A stretch of DNA of 5,131 nt, from the NCBI GenBank assembly GCA_031284195.1, contig JAITAI010000086.1, positions 1 to 5,131 of the forward strand, written 5' to 3'. The stretch's first letter is position 1; each line of letters opens with the position of its first letter. The translations under genes and the position numbers were made by a program. Below, one piece after another: positions 1 to 5,131 of this stretch. This DNA comes from Treponema sp. (GTDB lineage Bacteria > Spirochaetota > Spirochaetia > Treponematales > Breznakiellaceae). The notes beneath the pieces were generated by a model. The model was not told where the DNA came from and ran no database searches. It worked only from the letters and a program-made list of their open reading frames with translations.

Positions 1-55
1 TAAGAACCGTAATCGTATTCTTTGTGAAAAAACCAGGAGTGTTTACTATCACTTT

Positions 56-632
56 ATGAACAAAAAATTTATTCCGTTCCTCAAGGATAATACTATCAAA
101 ACATTCGAAAAAATAGACCCTCCGATTGATTATAGCAAACTTTCAGGATTATCTCCTTTCCCGCTTAGGGAGTTTCATAGCGATAACGGCAAATTCATCA
201 ACCATGTCGTCTCCGACTGGCATCGTAACCCCGCCTGCCCTGCACCCGTTCAAGAGACCACAAAAAAACGATAATTAAAAAACGACGCGGTCCTCCGCGA
301 ATATTGGCTACGACCGCCTTGAAGGAACTATCCTGCAGGAGCGCCTTGCCGCCGTATACCGCGGCCTGGTCCCGCTGCTCAATTTTTTCATGCCGACGAC
401 GAAGCTTGAACGCAAAATAAAAACCGGTTCCAAAGAAATCAAAAAATATGACGCGCCCCGCAGTCCTTATCAGAGGCTCATGGAATCGGACGCGCTCTCT
501 TCCGAAGTAAAAACGGAGCTCTTAAGGCTTTACAATCCGATCAGTCTTCAGCACAATGGCAACAAGGCTATCCTCGCGTTGCGGGAGGCCGTCGCCGCCC
601 GGCTTCCTTCGGATAGTAAACCGGCGGCTTAA
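56..632 (+). pseudogene. Decayed DDE/integrase-core transposase
   Basis: This is the C-terminal half of an insertion-sequence transposase with a retroviral-type integrase core, broken into several frames. Frame 2 is open from position 2; from about 150 it reads PFPLREFHSDNG then FINHVVSDWHRNP, where SDNG carries the second catalytic aspartate of the DDE triad. At about 244-267 frame 1 reads TRSRDHKK, a typical continuation. At 278-304 frame 2 resumes with KNDAVLREY. From 306 frame 0 reads GYDRLEGTILQERLAAVYRG, then LVPLLNFFMP, PRSPYQRLMES and LYNPISLQHN, ending at TAA 630-632. At least three frame changes lie between about 237 and 306. The piece with the catalytic glutamate (usually VEQKN) is missing, so the product cannot be active. 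The first ~30 codons do not look like the family, and the true 5' end is lost or lies outside the window. The family assignment comes from motif memory; the exact IS family (IS481-like or unclassified) is uncertain. Confidence 0.8.
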
Positions 633-660
633 AGTTACATTTTTCTAAATGAGGCATTTC
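629..660 (+). repeat. Repeat copy beginning TTAAAGTTAC, at transposase stop
   Basis: The segment begins TTAAAGTTAC, then has a T-run and C, and ends GAGGCATTTC. It aligns with 2319-2349 with one gap and four or five mismatches over about 32 bases. Its first bases overlap the stop codon of the dead transposase. It may be a dispersed intergenic repeat or a remnant of an element end; the sequence alone does not decide. Confidence 0.45.
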
Positions 661-959
661 GTACCCTTTCCCCCTCATGGGAACAAGCCCTACCCCCATA
701 GATCAGGTATAGACCCCGATATTCGGTTTCCCCGCCCTGCATTACTTTGAAATGCCTGACCGGTTCATGGATAAGGGCATACTAAACCTGCGAAGGATCC
801 TACACCCTTGAGAGTCAGCGCACCAGAAACAAGGAACTGCTCAAGCCCGCTCAGGATAAACCGGAAGAACTTCATAAAAACACGCCCCCGGATTCCCTCC
901 TTCGGATACTCCACCCGGTAGATTGCAAGCAACTCATTGATTCGCGTGAGAGCCTTGAA
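633..959. other. Gene-free gap with open frames on both strands
   Basis: I recognise no gene, RNA or terminator in this 327-base interval. Two open stretches overlap on opposite strands. On the plus strand, frame 0 is open from 786 to the stop at 1017-1019, reading ESQRTRNKELLKPAQDKPEE and onward, but it runs into the M23 gene and has no start or ribosome binding site. On the minus strand, the M23 reading frame stays open for 64 codons after its TAG, reading TRINELLAIYRVEYPKEG and later MKFFRFILSGLEQF, to a TGA at 765-767. Neither matches a family I know. The interval may be decayed DNA left by the neighbouring mobile element. Confidence 0.5.
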
Positions 960-2189
960 CTATTTGATAAGGGTTCGGGGATTTATGGTAACCCCATTCT
1001 TATACACCGTAAAATGTAAGTGCGGGCCAGTGCTGAGACCGGTACTTCCTGCATCGCCGATACGCTCGCCGGTTCCCACATAGTCGCCGGATTTAGTCCG
1101 AATCACGCTCATGTGGGCATACAGGGTTCGGTACCCTGCATGATGGGAGATCACCACAAAGTTTCCAAAGGATTTATCGAAACCCACCGAGGTAACCCGT
1201 CCGGCCATAGCCGCCTGTATGGGAGTACCCATAGGAACCCCTATATCAATACCAGAATGAAACTGTCGAATCCCCGTAAAAGGACTCGACCGGTACCCGT
1301 AATGGGAGGTGATGAAGCCTCGTACCGGCCATATAAAGAGGTCCCCGTTGATCTCCTGGAGATCCAGCATCTCAAGCCGGGCTCCGGGAATGAAGAGGGT
1401 GGTATTAACCATAAGGCTATCAGAAAATAGTTCATTCACCGTTTGAAGGGCCTGAACCGGGGTCTTAAATCTGGTAGCAATGGATTTCAGGGTATCCTCT
1501 TTTTTAACCGGGTAAAGGATTCCATCTTGATTAGGCACCCGCAAAACCTGGTTTATTTGCAGGAGCCGGGTATTGGTAATCCCATTTACCGATATGAGGG
1601 TATCCTGATTCAATCCAAAACTCTGCGCCAAATTACCGATGATATCCCCCGGCTGCACTTGATAAGAAGTGTAAAGCAATAATTTAGGTTTAGAATATTC
1701 CGCAGGTTCAGGTATACCGGAAATGAGGGCATCCTTTTCCAGGGACGCGGTTTTAATGTCTATATCCAGGAAACCTAGTTCAAAATAGGGCATCCCCCCC
1801 ATACCTGTTTCCGGTTCAAAGAGGGATTCGCCGATTTCAGCGGTTTCTCGTTTTTGTATCAGTCTGACCAGGGGATCAAAACCGTCAGGCAGCATATAAT
1901 ACACCAAGCCTGCCACCACAGCAGATCTCAGCACCGCCTTATACCACCAAGCCCGATGCCGGCGCGGAACCTGACGCCGCCTCGGAGAAACCCGCTGAAC
2001 AGGAGGATATCTCGCGGTTTTATGCGGATAGGAGGATCGAAATAAAGGATTATGAACACGAGTGGCAGGAGTAGGGGTATGACAAGACCTATGCATCCAG
2101 GTATATCGCAGGGTTTCATACCAGCAAGCTATCTGTTTTATGACTATACCCGCAAACGACAGTACATCAACAACCACTTCACATTTCAT
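960..2189 (-). CDS. Membrane-anchored LysM/M23 peptidoglycan endopeptidase
   Basis: A 409-residue cell-envelope zinc endopeptidase that should cut peptide cross-links in peptidoglycan. Residues 1-80 form a basic, proline-rich N-terminal tail, probably cytoplasmic. A single membrane helix lies at about 83-100 (AVLRSAVVAGLVYYML). Two LysM glycan-binding repeats follow at about 176-218 (starting YQVQPGD) and 226-268 (YPVKKEDTL). The M23 domain fills about 286-405. Its zinc ligands are all present: H311 and D315 in HSGID and H392 in HLH, with H359 (LYAHM) and H390 as the other active-site histidines, so it is probably catalytic rather than a degenerate NlpD/EnvC-type activator. The start chosen is ATG at 2189, which has AAGGA eight bases upstream (2198-2202). 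A GTG start at 2249 would add 20 residues, but it lies inside an inverted repeat and is unlikely. It is transcribed in the same direction as the nuclease-domain gene but is separated from it by 299 bases, so it is probably its own unit. The M23 end (INPRTLIK) is normal for the family. Confidence 0.93.
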   Translation of the reverse strand: MKCEVVVDVLSFAGIVIKQIACWYETLRYTWMHRSCHTPTPATRVHNPLFRSSYPHKTARYPPVQRVSPRRRQVPRRHRAWWYKAVLRSAVVAGLVYYMLPDGFDPLVRLIQKRETAEIGESLFEPETGMGGMPYFELGFLDIDIKTASLEKDALISGIPEPAEYSKPKLLLYTSYQVQPGDIIGNLAQSFGLNQDTLISVNGITNTRLLQINQVLRVPNQDGILYPVKKEDTLKSIATRFKTPVQALQTVNELFSDSLMVNTTLFIPGARLEMLDLQEINGDLFIWPVRGFITSHYGYRSSPFTGIRQFHSGIDIGVPMGTPIQAAMAGRVTSVGFDKSFGNFVVISHHAGYRTLYAHMSVIRTKSGDYVGTGERIGDAGSTGLSTGPHLHFTVYKNGVTINPRTLIK

Positions 2190-2197
2190 TACTATAA

Positions 2198-2202
2198 TCC
2201 TT
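2198..2202 (-). promoter_or_regulatory. Ribosome binding site of the M23 gene
   Basis: The minus strand reads AAGGA, eight bases before the ATG at 2189. No comparable site precedes the upstream GTG at 2249 or the internal ATG at 2096, so this site fixes the start. Confidence 0.6.
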
Positions 2203-2228
2203 ATATTATATATATGAGCCTTTTTCAG
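2200..2228 (-). promoter_or_regulatory. Possible promoter of the M23 gene
   Basis: On the minus strand CTGAAA (2223-2228) is followed after 17 bases by TATAAG (2200-2205); a perfect TATAAT also lies at 2205-2210, but at poor spacing. The -35-like part lies inside the GAAAAAGGCT repeat arm. With either box the leader would be very short and the transcription start would fall on or near the ribosome binding site, which weakens the call. Confidence 0.22.
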
Positions 2229-2274
2229 AACACCAGAACAACGGTGCACCGTAACCGGTGTTTTGAAAAAGGCT
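2217..2274. repeat. Inverted repeat with 18-bp arms and palindromic core
   Basis: Left arm AGCCTTTTTCAGAACACC (2217-2234) and right arm GGTGTTTTGAAAAAGGCT (2257-2274) are complementary at 17 of 18 positions; the odd pair is a G-T wobble if the plus strand is transcribed. The 22-base centre contains the perfect 12-base palindrome ACGGTGCACCGT (2241-2252). Both arms contain the GAAAAAGGCT module found elsewhere in the window. It lies 28 bases upstream of the M23 start codon. It has no T-run, so it is not a standard terminator; a small REP- or MITE-like element is the best description. Confidence 0.7.
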
Positions 2275-2318
2275 GGGGGAAAAACCAGTTAAAGAACCGA
2301 TTGTTCCTTATCACTTTT

Positions 2319-2359
2319 TAAAGTTACTTTTTCAAAAGGCGGCATTTTGAAAAAGGCTC
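2319..2359. repeat. Dispersed repeat with 11-bp hairpin
   Basis: CTTTTTCAAAA (2327-2337) and TTTTGAAAAAG (2345-2355) are perfect inverted arms around a seven-base loop, GGCGGCA. The left flank TTAAAGTTAC is shared with 629-638. The right side TTTTGAAAAAGGCTC (2345-2359) is shared with 2261-2274, with the minus strand of 2216-2230 and with 4983-4996. No T-run follows on either strand, so a terminator role is not supported. Confidence 0.65.
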
Positions 2360-2396
2360 AATATCCTATCTTTGTTTCATACCGTGTAGGGTAACT

Positions 2397-2431
2397 GTTA
2401 GGGAATCTGCTCGCCTTGTTTTGCCCCTAAC
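2397..2431. repeat. Short inverted repeat, possible weak transcript end
   Basis: GTTAGGG (2397-2403) and CCCTAAC (2425-2431) are perfect 7-bp inverted arms around 21 bases. It lies downstream of the minus-strand operon and could fold in its transcript, but there is no U-tract, so it may be chance. Confidence 0.25.
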
Positions 2432-2488
2432 TATCCCTCATATCCGCGGTCTGTTCATAAAGTTCCCCGGCAAAGACTGCTTCTGCCT

Positions 2489-3028
2489 CTAGGCTCCTCC
2501 AAGAGGCGCTCCAGGGCCTGCATAATTCTGTTCCCGGCTAAACAGCGGAATGTCCAACCAATCCGCCGCAAGTCTTTCAAGTCCTTCAGTAAAACAAGCC
2601 ACTGGAACCTCCACTTGCTCAACCACCCCTTGAGAGACATACAACGGACACTTACTACGAACCGTTAATGCAACCGCATCAGCCGGCCGGCTATGCAGGC
2701 GTAGGATTGTATTCTGAACTCCTGCCTTCCCCTGATCACGTATCTCTTTAGAAAAAAACAATTTCGTATAAAAGATATTATCCTTGATAGGATATAACTC
2801 TACGCGCAATAAGGCAAGCCCCATCTGACGGCCCAGTTCCAGCAGCAGATCATGCATACCAAGGCGCGGGAGTACCGGGACATCGTAGCCCTTGACTATA
2901 GATTGGACCTCATCTAGGCTGGCAAAGAAAGGGATCACCAGATCTCCATCCATGAGTTTGAGTACTACTAGACCCCCTTGAGTCTTTCGGGTACTAGTCC
3001 ATAACTTGGCTTCTCTCTTTTTATACAT
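2489..3028 (-). CDS. Bifunctional nuclease (BFN/DUF151) domain protein
   Basis: A 179-residue, probably cytoplasmic protein with the bifunctional nuclease fold named after plant BFN proteins; bacterial members are widespread, but their role is poorly defined. The family pattern runs in order: an IPFFASLDEVQSI strand-helix near residues 32-44 (matching the usual IVIGxxEAxAI), the PRLGMHDLL helix start at 54-62, the NIFYTKLFF strand at 84-92, and the diagnostic HSRPADAVALTVR at 112-124 followed by PLYVS. The start is ATG at 3028, two bases after the stop of the upstream synthase, with AGGAGG seven bases away; a longer frame opening at 3112 would overlap that gene and is rejected. The last 11 or so residues (YAGPGAPLGGA) look unlike a natural tail, while other frames read QALERLLEE and then VFAGELYEQTADMRDS, suggesting two frameshifts near the 3' end, from mutation or sequencing error. 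The conserved core is unaffected. Confidence 0.88.
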   Translation of the reverse strand: MYKKREAKLWTSTRKTQGGLVVLKLMDGDLVIPFFASLDEVQSIVKGYDVPVLPRLGMHDLLLELGRQMGLALLRVELYPIKDNIFYTKLFFSKEIRDQGKAGVQNTILRLHSRPADAVALTVRSKCPLYVSQGVVEQVEVPVACFTEGLERLAADWLDIPLFSREQNYAGPGAPLGGA

Positions 3029-3030
3029 AC

Positions 3031-4152
3031 TCAGCCCTCCTGAGCATTGAGGGAGGTTCCGCCGATAAAATCCAAAAGCCCTCCCAACAACCCCCTTGAA
3101 CCCCCAAACCACTGAGCTGCACCGGGAATATCAGAAAAAACTTCCCGGGCTTCTTGTATAAGGGAACGTCCCTGCGCTGCTGCTTCTATAAGGACTCCAC
3201 TCGCGGTCAATGCCCGGATAAGCTCTTCCACTTCCGGGACACTGCTTCCGCCTTGCCGAGCAGCAGAAAAACAACGGCTTACCCATTCCTGATGATCCGC
3301 ATGACGGTACAGGTATAATAAGACCGGAAGGCTCTTTTTCCCTTCAACCACATCATCCCCCCGCTTTTTACCGGGATTTCCGGTGGTCAAGTTTTTAACA
3401 TCATCAAGAATTTGAAACCCCACTCCCACATTTTCGGCAGCCTTTCCCAAGGCGTTAAATAGAAAGGCTTCATGCTCAGGTAAAATATCCGCGGGCAAGG
3501 CCGTAAGGACCCCCAGAACCGCAGCAAGCCGGGCTAGCGATCCGGTCTTTAACCGGCACATAAGGTTATAAGATTCCAGGCTGGGAAGAGAGGAAAAATC
3601 CCGGTGCCAGCCTATGTCCATGGCTTGACCCAGATGGAGCCGCCGCATAGAAGCGCCCCAGAGCTTAAAGACCTGGTTCTTCCGTTCTGCTGAAACATCC
3701 CAAGGGCCGATACAGGCTAGGGACAGGAAGTACAAGAAAGCCCCTGTGTTGATGGCTGTATCGGTTCCATAGCGTATATGGATAGCAGGTTCTCCCCGGC
3801 GTTCATCTGCATTGTCTTCGATATCATCATGGATGAGACTCGCCGTATGGGGAAATTCCAGTAGGGGAGTCAAGGGTAAGGCCCGATCTCCGCCTCCCAG
3901 GGCCTCACAGACCAGGGTCATAAGCAGCGGTCTCCACCGTTTACCTCCCCGATGGAAGAGGTCCCACCCAGGTTGAGTCAAGGCCGTTACTAATGCCGGC
4001 GTAAGCGCCCCGTCAAGATACTCAAAGGTCTGGGTCGTCCACTGGCGCTCGGTTCCGGTAGGATCAGGGTTCTCCGGCAGCCATGCTTGCAAGACCGCTT
4101 CTATCTTTTCGAGTCTTTGGGTATACTCTCGATCCATATACTTTTTGTCCAT
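3031..4152 (-). CDS. Polyprenyl diphosphate synthase (trans-type)
   Basis: A 373-residue cytosolic all-helical prenyltransferase that extends allylic diphosphates with isopentenyl diphosphate. Visible motifs: GGKRWRP at 69-75, the first aspartate-rich motif DDIED at 109-113 with RRGEPAIH after it, GQAMDIGW at 175-182, KTGS at 202, and GFQILDDVKN at 245-254. Small residues (Ala, Ser) five and four positions before DDIED argue against a short-chain FPP enzyme and for a C20 or longer product; this is a family rule, not proof. The second motif ends in Asn rather than Asp, as in eukaryotic-type GGPP synthases. I chose ATG at 4152, which has AAGG ten bases upstream. The open frame extends to an ATG at 4209, adding MTRLPLAAYF and nine more residues, but that start has no ribosome binding site and sits against the divergent rlmE. 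The stop is two bases before the nuclease-domain gene, so the two are probably co-translated. The product could feed quinones, carotenoids or undecaprenyl-like carriers. Confidence 0.92.
   Translation of the reverse strand: MDKKYMDREYTQRLEKIEAVLQAWLPENPDPTGTERQWTTQTFEYLDGALTPALVTALTQPGWDLFHRGGKRWRPLLMTLVCEALGGGDRALPLTPLLEFPHTASLIHDDIEDNADERRGEPAIHIRYGTDTAINTGAFLYFLSLACIGPWDVSAERKNQVFKLWGASMRRLHLGQAMDIGWHRDFSSLPSLESYNLMCRLKTGSLARLAAVLGVLTALPADILPEHEAFLFNALGKAAENVGVGFQILDDVKNLTTGNPGKKRGDDVVEGKKSLPVLLYLYRHADHQEWVSRCFSAARQGGSSVPEVEELIRALTASGVLIEAAAQGRSLIQEAREVFSDIPGAAQWFGGSRGLLGGLLDFIGGTSLNAQEG
3036..3041 (-). promoter_or_regulatory. Strong ribosome binding site of the BFN gene
   Basis: The minus strand reads AGGAGG, seven bases before the ATG at 3028. 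It lies inside the last codons of the polyprenyl synthase, which fits translational coupling and decides the start of the nuclease-domain gene. Confidence 0.8.
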
Positions 4153-4171
4153 AAGTCTAAACCTTGAAGGT

Positions 4172-4200
4172 ATCTTATCGAAGTATGCCGCTAAAGGCAA
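4172..4200 (-). promoter_or_regulatory. Possible promoter of the synthase-BFN operon
   Basis: The minus strand has TTGCCT (4195-4200), a 17-base spacer and TAAGAT (4172-4177), each four of six to the sigma-70 consensus. A start near 4165 would suit translation from the ATG at 4152 but not from 4209. The leader would be only about 13 bases, so this is tentative. Confidence 0.28.
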
Positions 4201-4212
4201 GCGTGTCATCGT

Positions 4213-4872
4213 ATGAAAAAATATGAAAAACCGGACTACTGGTCCATAAAAGCAAAAAAAGAAGGCTATCCCGCCCGCTCGGTGTATAAGTTACAAGAAA
4301 TGGATGAAAAGTTCGGCCTTTTCTCTTGTGCCTCCACAGTCGCAGAGAAACCCGGGCTTTTTAAGGTCTTGGATTTAGGGGCTGCTCCGGGAAGTTGGAG
4401 CCTCTATGCCCTCCGGCAAGGGGGCAAGGGGATTTTTATCTTGGGGGTGGATCCTGCGCCTCTCTCCCAGAACTACGATAGAGGACTCTTTGGAGGGGTT
4501 CGCTACGGCTTTTTGCAGGGGGATATGACCGCTAGGGAAATCCAGGAGGCCGTCTTAGCGCAAGGTCCCTTTCATCTGGTGATGAGTGACGCTGCGCCAG
4601 GGACCACTGGAAACCCGGGGATAGATACCCTCCGTTCCCTGGTCTTAGCCGAAGCAGCCCTGGAATACGCTGACCGAATCCTGCTTAAGGGGGGTAATTT
4701 TGTGGTGAAGGTGTTCCAGGGAGGGGATACCCCCAGACTGCTCCAGGGTATCCGGGAACGATTCAAAACAGGGAGAAGTTTTAAACCCACGGCCTGCCGT
4801 AAAACCTCTTTTGAAACCTACTATCTAGGATTGGATAAAAAACAACCCTTCTCAAGACCAGACCATCAATAG
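4213..4872 (+). CDS. rlmE: 23S rRNA (uridine-2'-O)-methyltransferase RlmE (FtsJ/RrmJ)
   Basis: A 219-residue SAM-dependent methyltransferase that methylates the ribose 2'-OH of the A-loop uridine (U2552 in E. coli numbering) of 23S rRNA late in 50S assembly. The N-terminus carries the RNA-binding YPARSVYKL segment. SAM motif I is LDLGAAPGSW at 53-62, and GVDPAPL at 78-84 is the acidic-loop region. The catalytic tetrad K-D-K-E is complete: K26, D126 (VMSDAAPGTTG), K166 (VVKVFQGGD) and E201 (SFETYYLGL). Length is close to the E. coli protein, with a modest insertion before motif I at about 37-50. The ATG at 4213 is the first start in the frame; the nearest Shine-Dalgarno-like AAGG is about 15 bases upstream, so initiation looks weak or the leader is short. 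It is divergent from the synthase, with about 60 bases between the chosen starts. A small ORF follows 16 bases downstream and may share its transcript. Confidence 0.95.
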   Translation: MKKYEKPDYWSIKAKKEGYPARSVYKLQEMDEKFGLFSCASTVAEKPGLFKVLDLGAAPGSWSLYALRQGGKGIFILGVDPAPLSQNYDRGLFGGVRYGFLQGDMTAREIQEAVLAQGPFHLVMSDAAPGTTGNPGIDTLRSLVLAEAALEYADRILLKGGNFVVKVFQGGDTPRLLQGIRERFKTGRSFKPTACRKTSFETYYLGLDKKQPFSRPDHQ

Positions 4873-4888
4873 AACCTGGAGGACTTAT

Positions 4889-5008
4889 ATGCAATGGTAT
4901 ATAAAAAACGAGCAAGTTATGAACAAGGGAGGCTTTCAGACGGGGGAGGATCAGTATCTTTCTTTGCAAATTCCCGTATATTTTTTGAAAAGGCTCATAT
5001 ATTTTTAG
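4889..5008 (+). CDS. Small 39-residue ORF after rlmE, possibly truncated
   Basis: The ORF starts MQWYIKNEQVMNKGG and runs 39 codons to TAG at 5006-5008. Its ribosome binding site TGGAGGA (GGAGG at 4878-4882, six bases from ATG) is the best on the plus strand and supports real initiation. I do not recognise the product: about 28 hydrophilic residues, then a hydrophobic end. The last nine codons (YFLKRLIYF and stop) coincide with a copy of the dispersed TTTTGAAAAGGCTC repeat, so this may be the 5' end of a longer gene cut off by repeat insertion. A genuine small protein co-expressed with rlmE, or leftover coding DNA, are the alternatives. Confidence 0.45.
   Translation: MQWYIKNEQVMNKGGFQTGEDQYLSLQIPVYFLKRLIYF
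4983..5003 (+). repeat. Dispersed repeat copy TTTTGAAAAGGCTC
   Basis: TTTTGAAAAGGCTCATATAT matches the minus strand of 2211-2230, with one fewer A and one C/T change, and matches 2345-2359 over its first 14 bases. It forms the last codons of the small ORF at 4889-5008. Confidence 0.55.
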
Positions 5009-5131
5009 AAACCCCATTATCCTCTTATGTATTCTGATGGTTTTTAGGTCTTAGTTTGACAATCCGGCTAACTGGTGATACCGGCATTAAGCCGGAAATT
5101 AAGGTCTATAGAACTATATAAGTCCGGTTAA
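5009..5131. other. Right-end tail with CCGG repeats
   Basis: No recognised gene. It contains a small hairpin, CCGGC-ATTAA-GCCGG (5081-5095), with no T-run, and two near-identical nonamers, TCCGGCTAA (5063-5071) and TCCGGTTAA (5123-5131). A plus-strand frame is open from 5038 to 5118, reading LTIRLTGDTGIKPEIKVYRT, without a clear start; it might be decayed coding DNA. A TTGACA hexamer at 5056-5061 has no good -10 partner at the right distance. Confidence 0.35.

Larger units (their letters stand above)
2275..2488. other. Intergenic region between M23 and nuclease-domain genes
   Basis: No intact gene is visible here. It holds the hairpin repeat at 2327-2355, a weaker inverted repeat at 2397-2431, and on the minus strand an out-of-frame tail (down to TAG 2427-2429) that looks like the lost C-terminus of the nuclease-domain gene. 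No clear intrinsic terminator for the minus-strand operon is present. Confidence 0.5.

Noticed and set aside
1020..1682. Plus-strand open frames across the M23 gene
   Set aside because: They are antisense shadows of a gene with full motif support and show no domain of their own.
1928..2119. Minus-strand frame with a hydrophobic run (IGLVIPLLLPLVFIILYF)
   Set aside because: It resembles a membrane helix but overlaps the M23 N-terminal region in another frame, has no ribosome binding site and ends without a domain; most likely chance.
2190..2249. GTG start extending the M23 protein by 20 residues
   Set aside because: It lies in the core of an inverted repeat, lacks a ribosome binding site, and a better ATG with AAGGA exists at 2189.
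2327..2355. Rho-independent terminator
   Set aside because: The hairpin stem is A/T-rich, and neither strand has a following T-run.
3029..3112. Upstream start for the BFN gene at 3112
   Set aside because: It would overlap the synthase by about 80 bases; the ATG at 3028 has a perfect AGGAGG at seven bases.
4572..4790. Minus-strand open frame inside rlmE
   Set aside because: It is an antisense shadow of a gene with a complete catalytic tetrad.
5063..5131. Riboswitch or CRISPR-like repeats
   Set aside because: Only two short nonamers and one 5-bp hairpin are present; no known riboswitch core and no regular repeat-spacer pattern.

Overview
This window looks like ordinary chromosome from a spirochaete, most likely a Treponema of the termite-gut type. 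That is an inference from the protein flavour, the moderate base composition and the style of the intergenic repeats; nothing in the window proves it. I see four confident intact or near-intact housekeeping genes, one wrecked transposase, one tiny ORF with a strong ribosome binding site, and small dispersed repeats between the genes.

Layout. Positions 1-632 hold a decayed DDE/integrase-core transposase, readable only in pieces across all three forward frames. Positions 633-959 carry no convincing gene, although both strands have open stretches. Positions 960-2189 (minus) encode a membrane-anchored LysM + M23 cell-wall peptidase with all its zinc ligands. Positions 2190-2488 are an intergenic region rich in inverted repeats, built around a module close to TTTTGAAAAAGGCTC. 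Positions 2489-3028 (minus) encode a bifunctional-nuclease-domain protein whose C-terminus looks frameshifted. Positions 3031-4152 (minus) encode a polyprenyl diphosphate synthase, two bases upstream of the nuclease-domain gene and probably co-transcribed with it. Positions 4213-4872 (plus) encode RlmE, the 23S rRNA 2'-O-methyltransferase, transcribed divergently from the synthase. After it come a 39-codon ORF (4889-5008), whose last codons are made of the dispersed repeat, and a 123-base tail with CCGG-containing repeats.

The genes do not form one pathway. The synthase makes isoprenoid chains, which supply lipid carriers or quinones. The M23 protein trims peptidoglycan. RlmE matures the ribosome. 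The nuclease-domain protein has no clear assigned role. I did not find a new defence, toxin or mobile system. The points most worth a second look are the repeat family and its intrusion into the small ORF, the 18-bp-armed inverted repeat just upstream of the M23 gene, and the apparent double frameshift at the end of the nuclease-domain gene.
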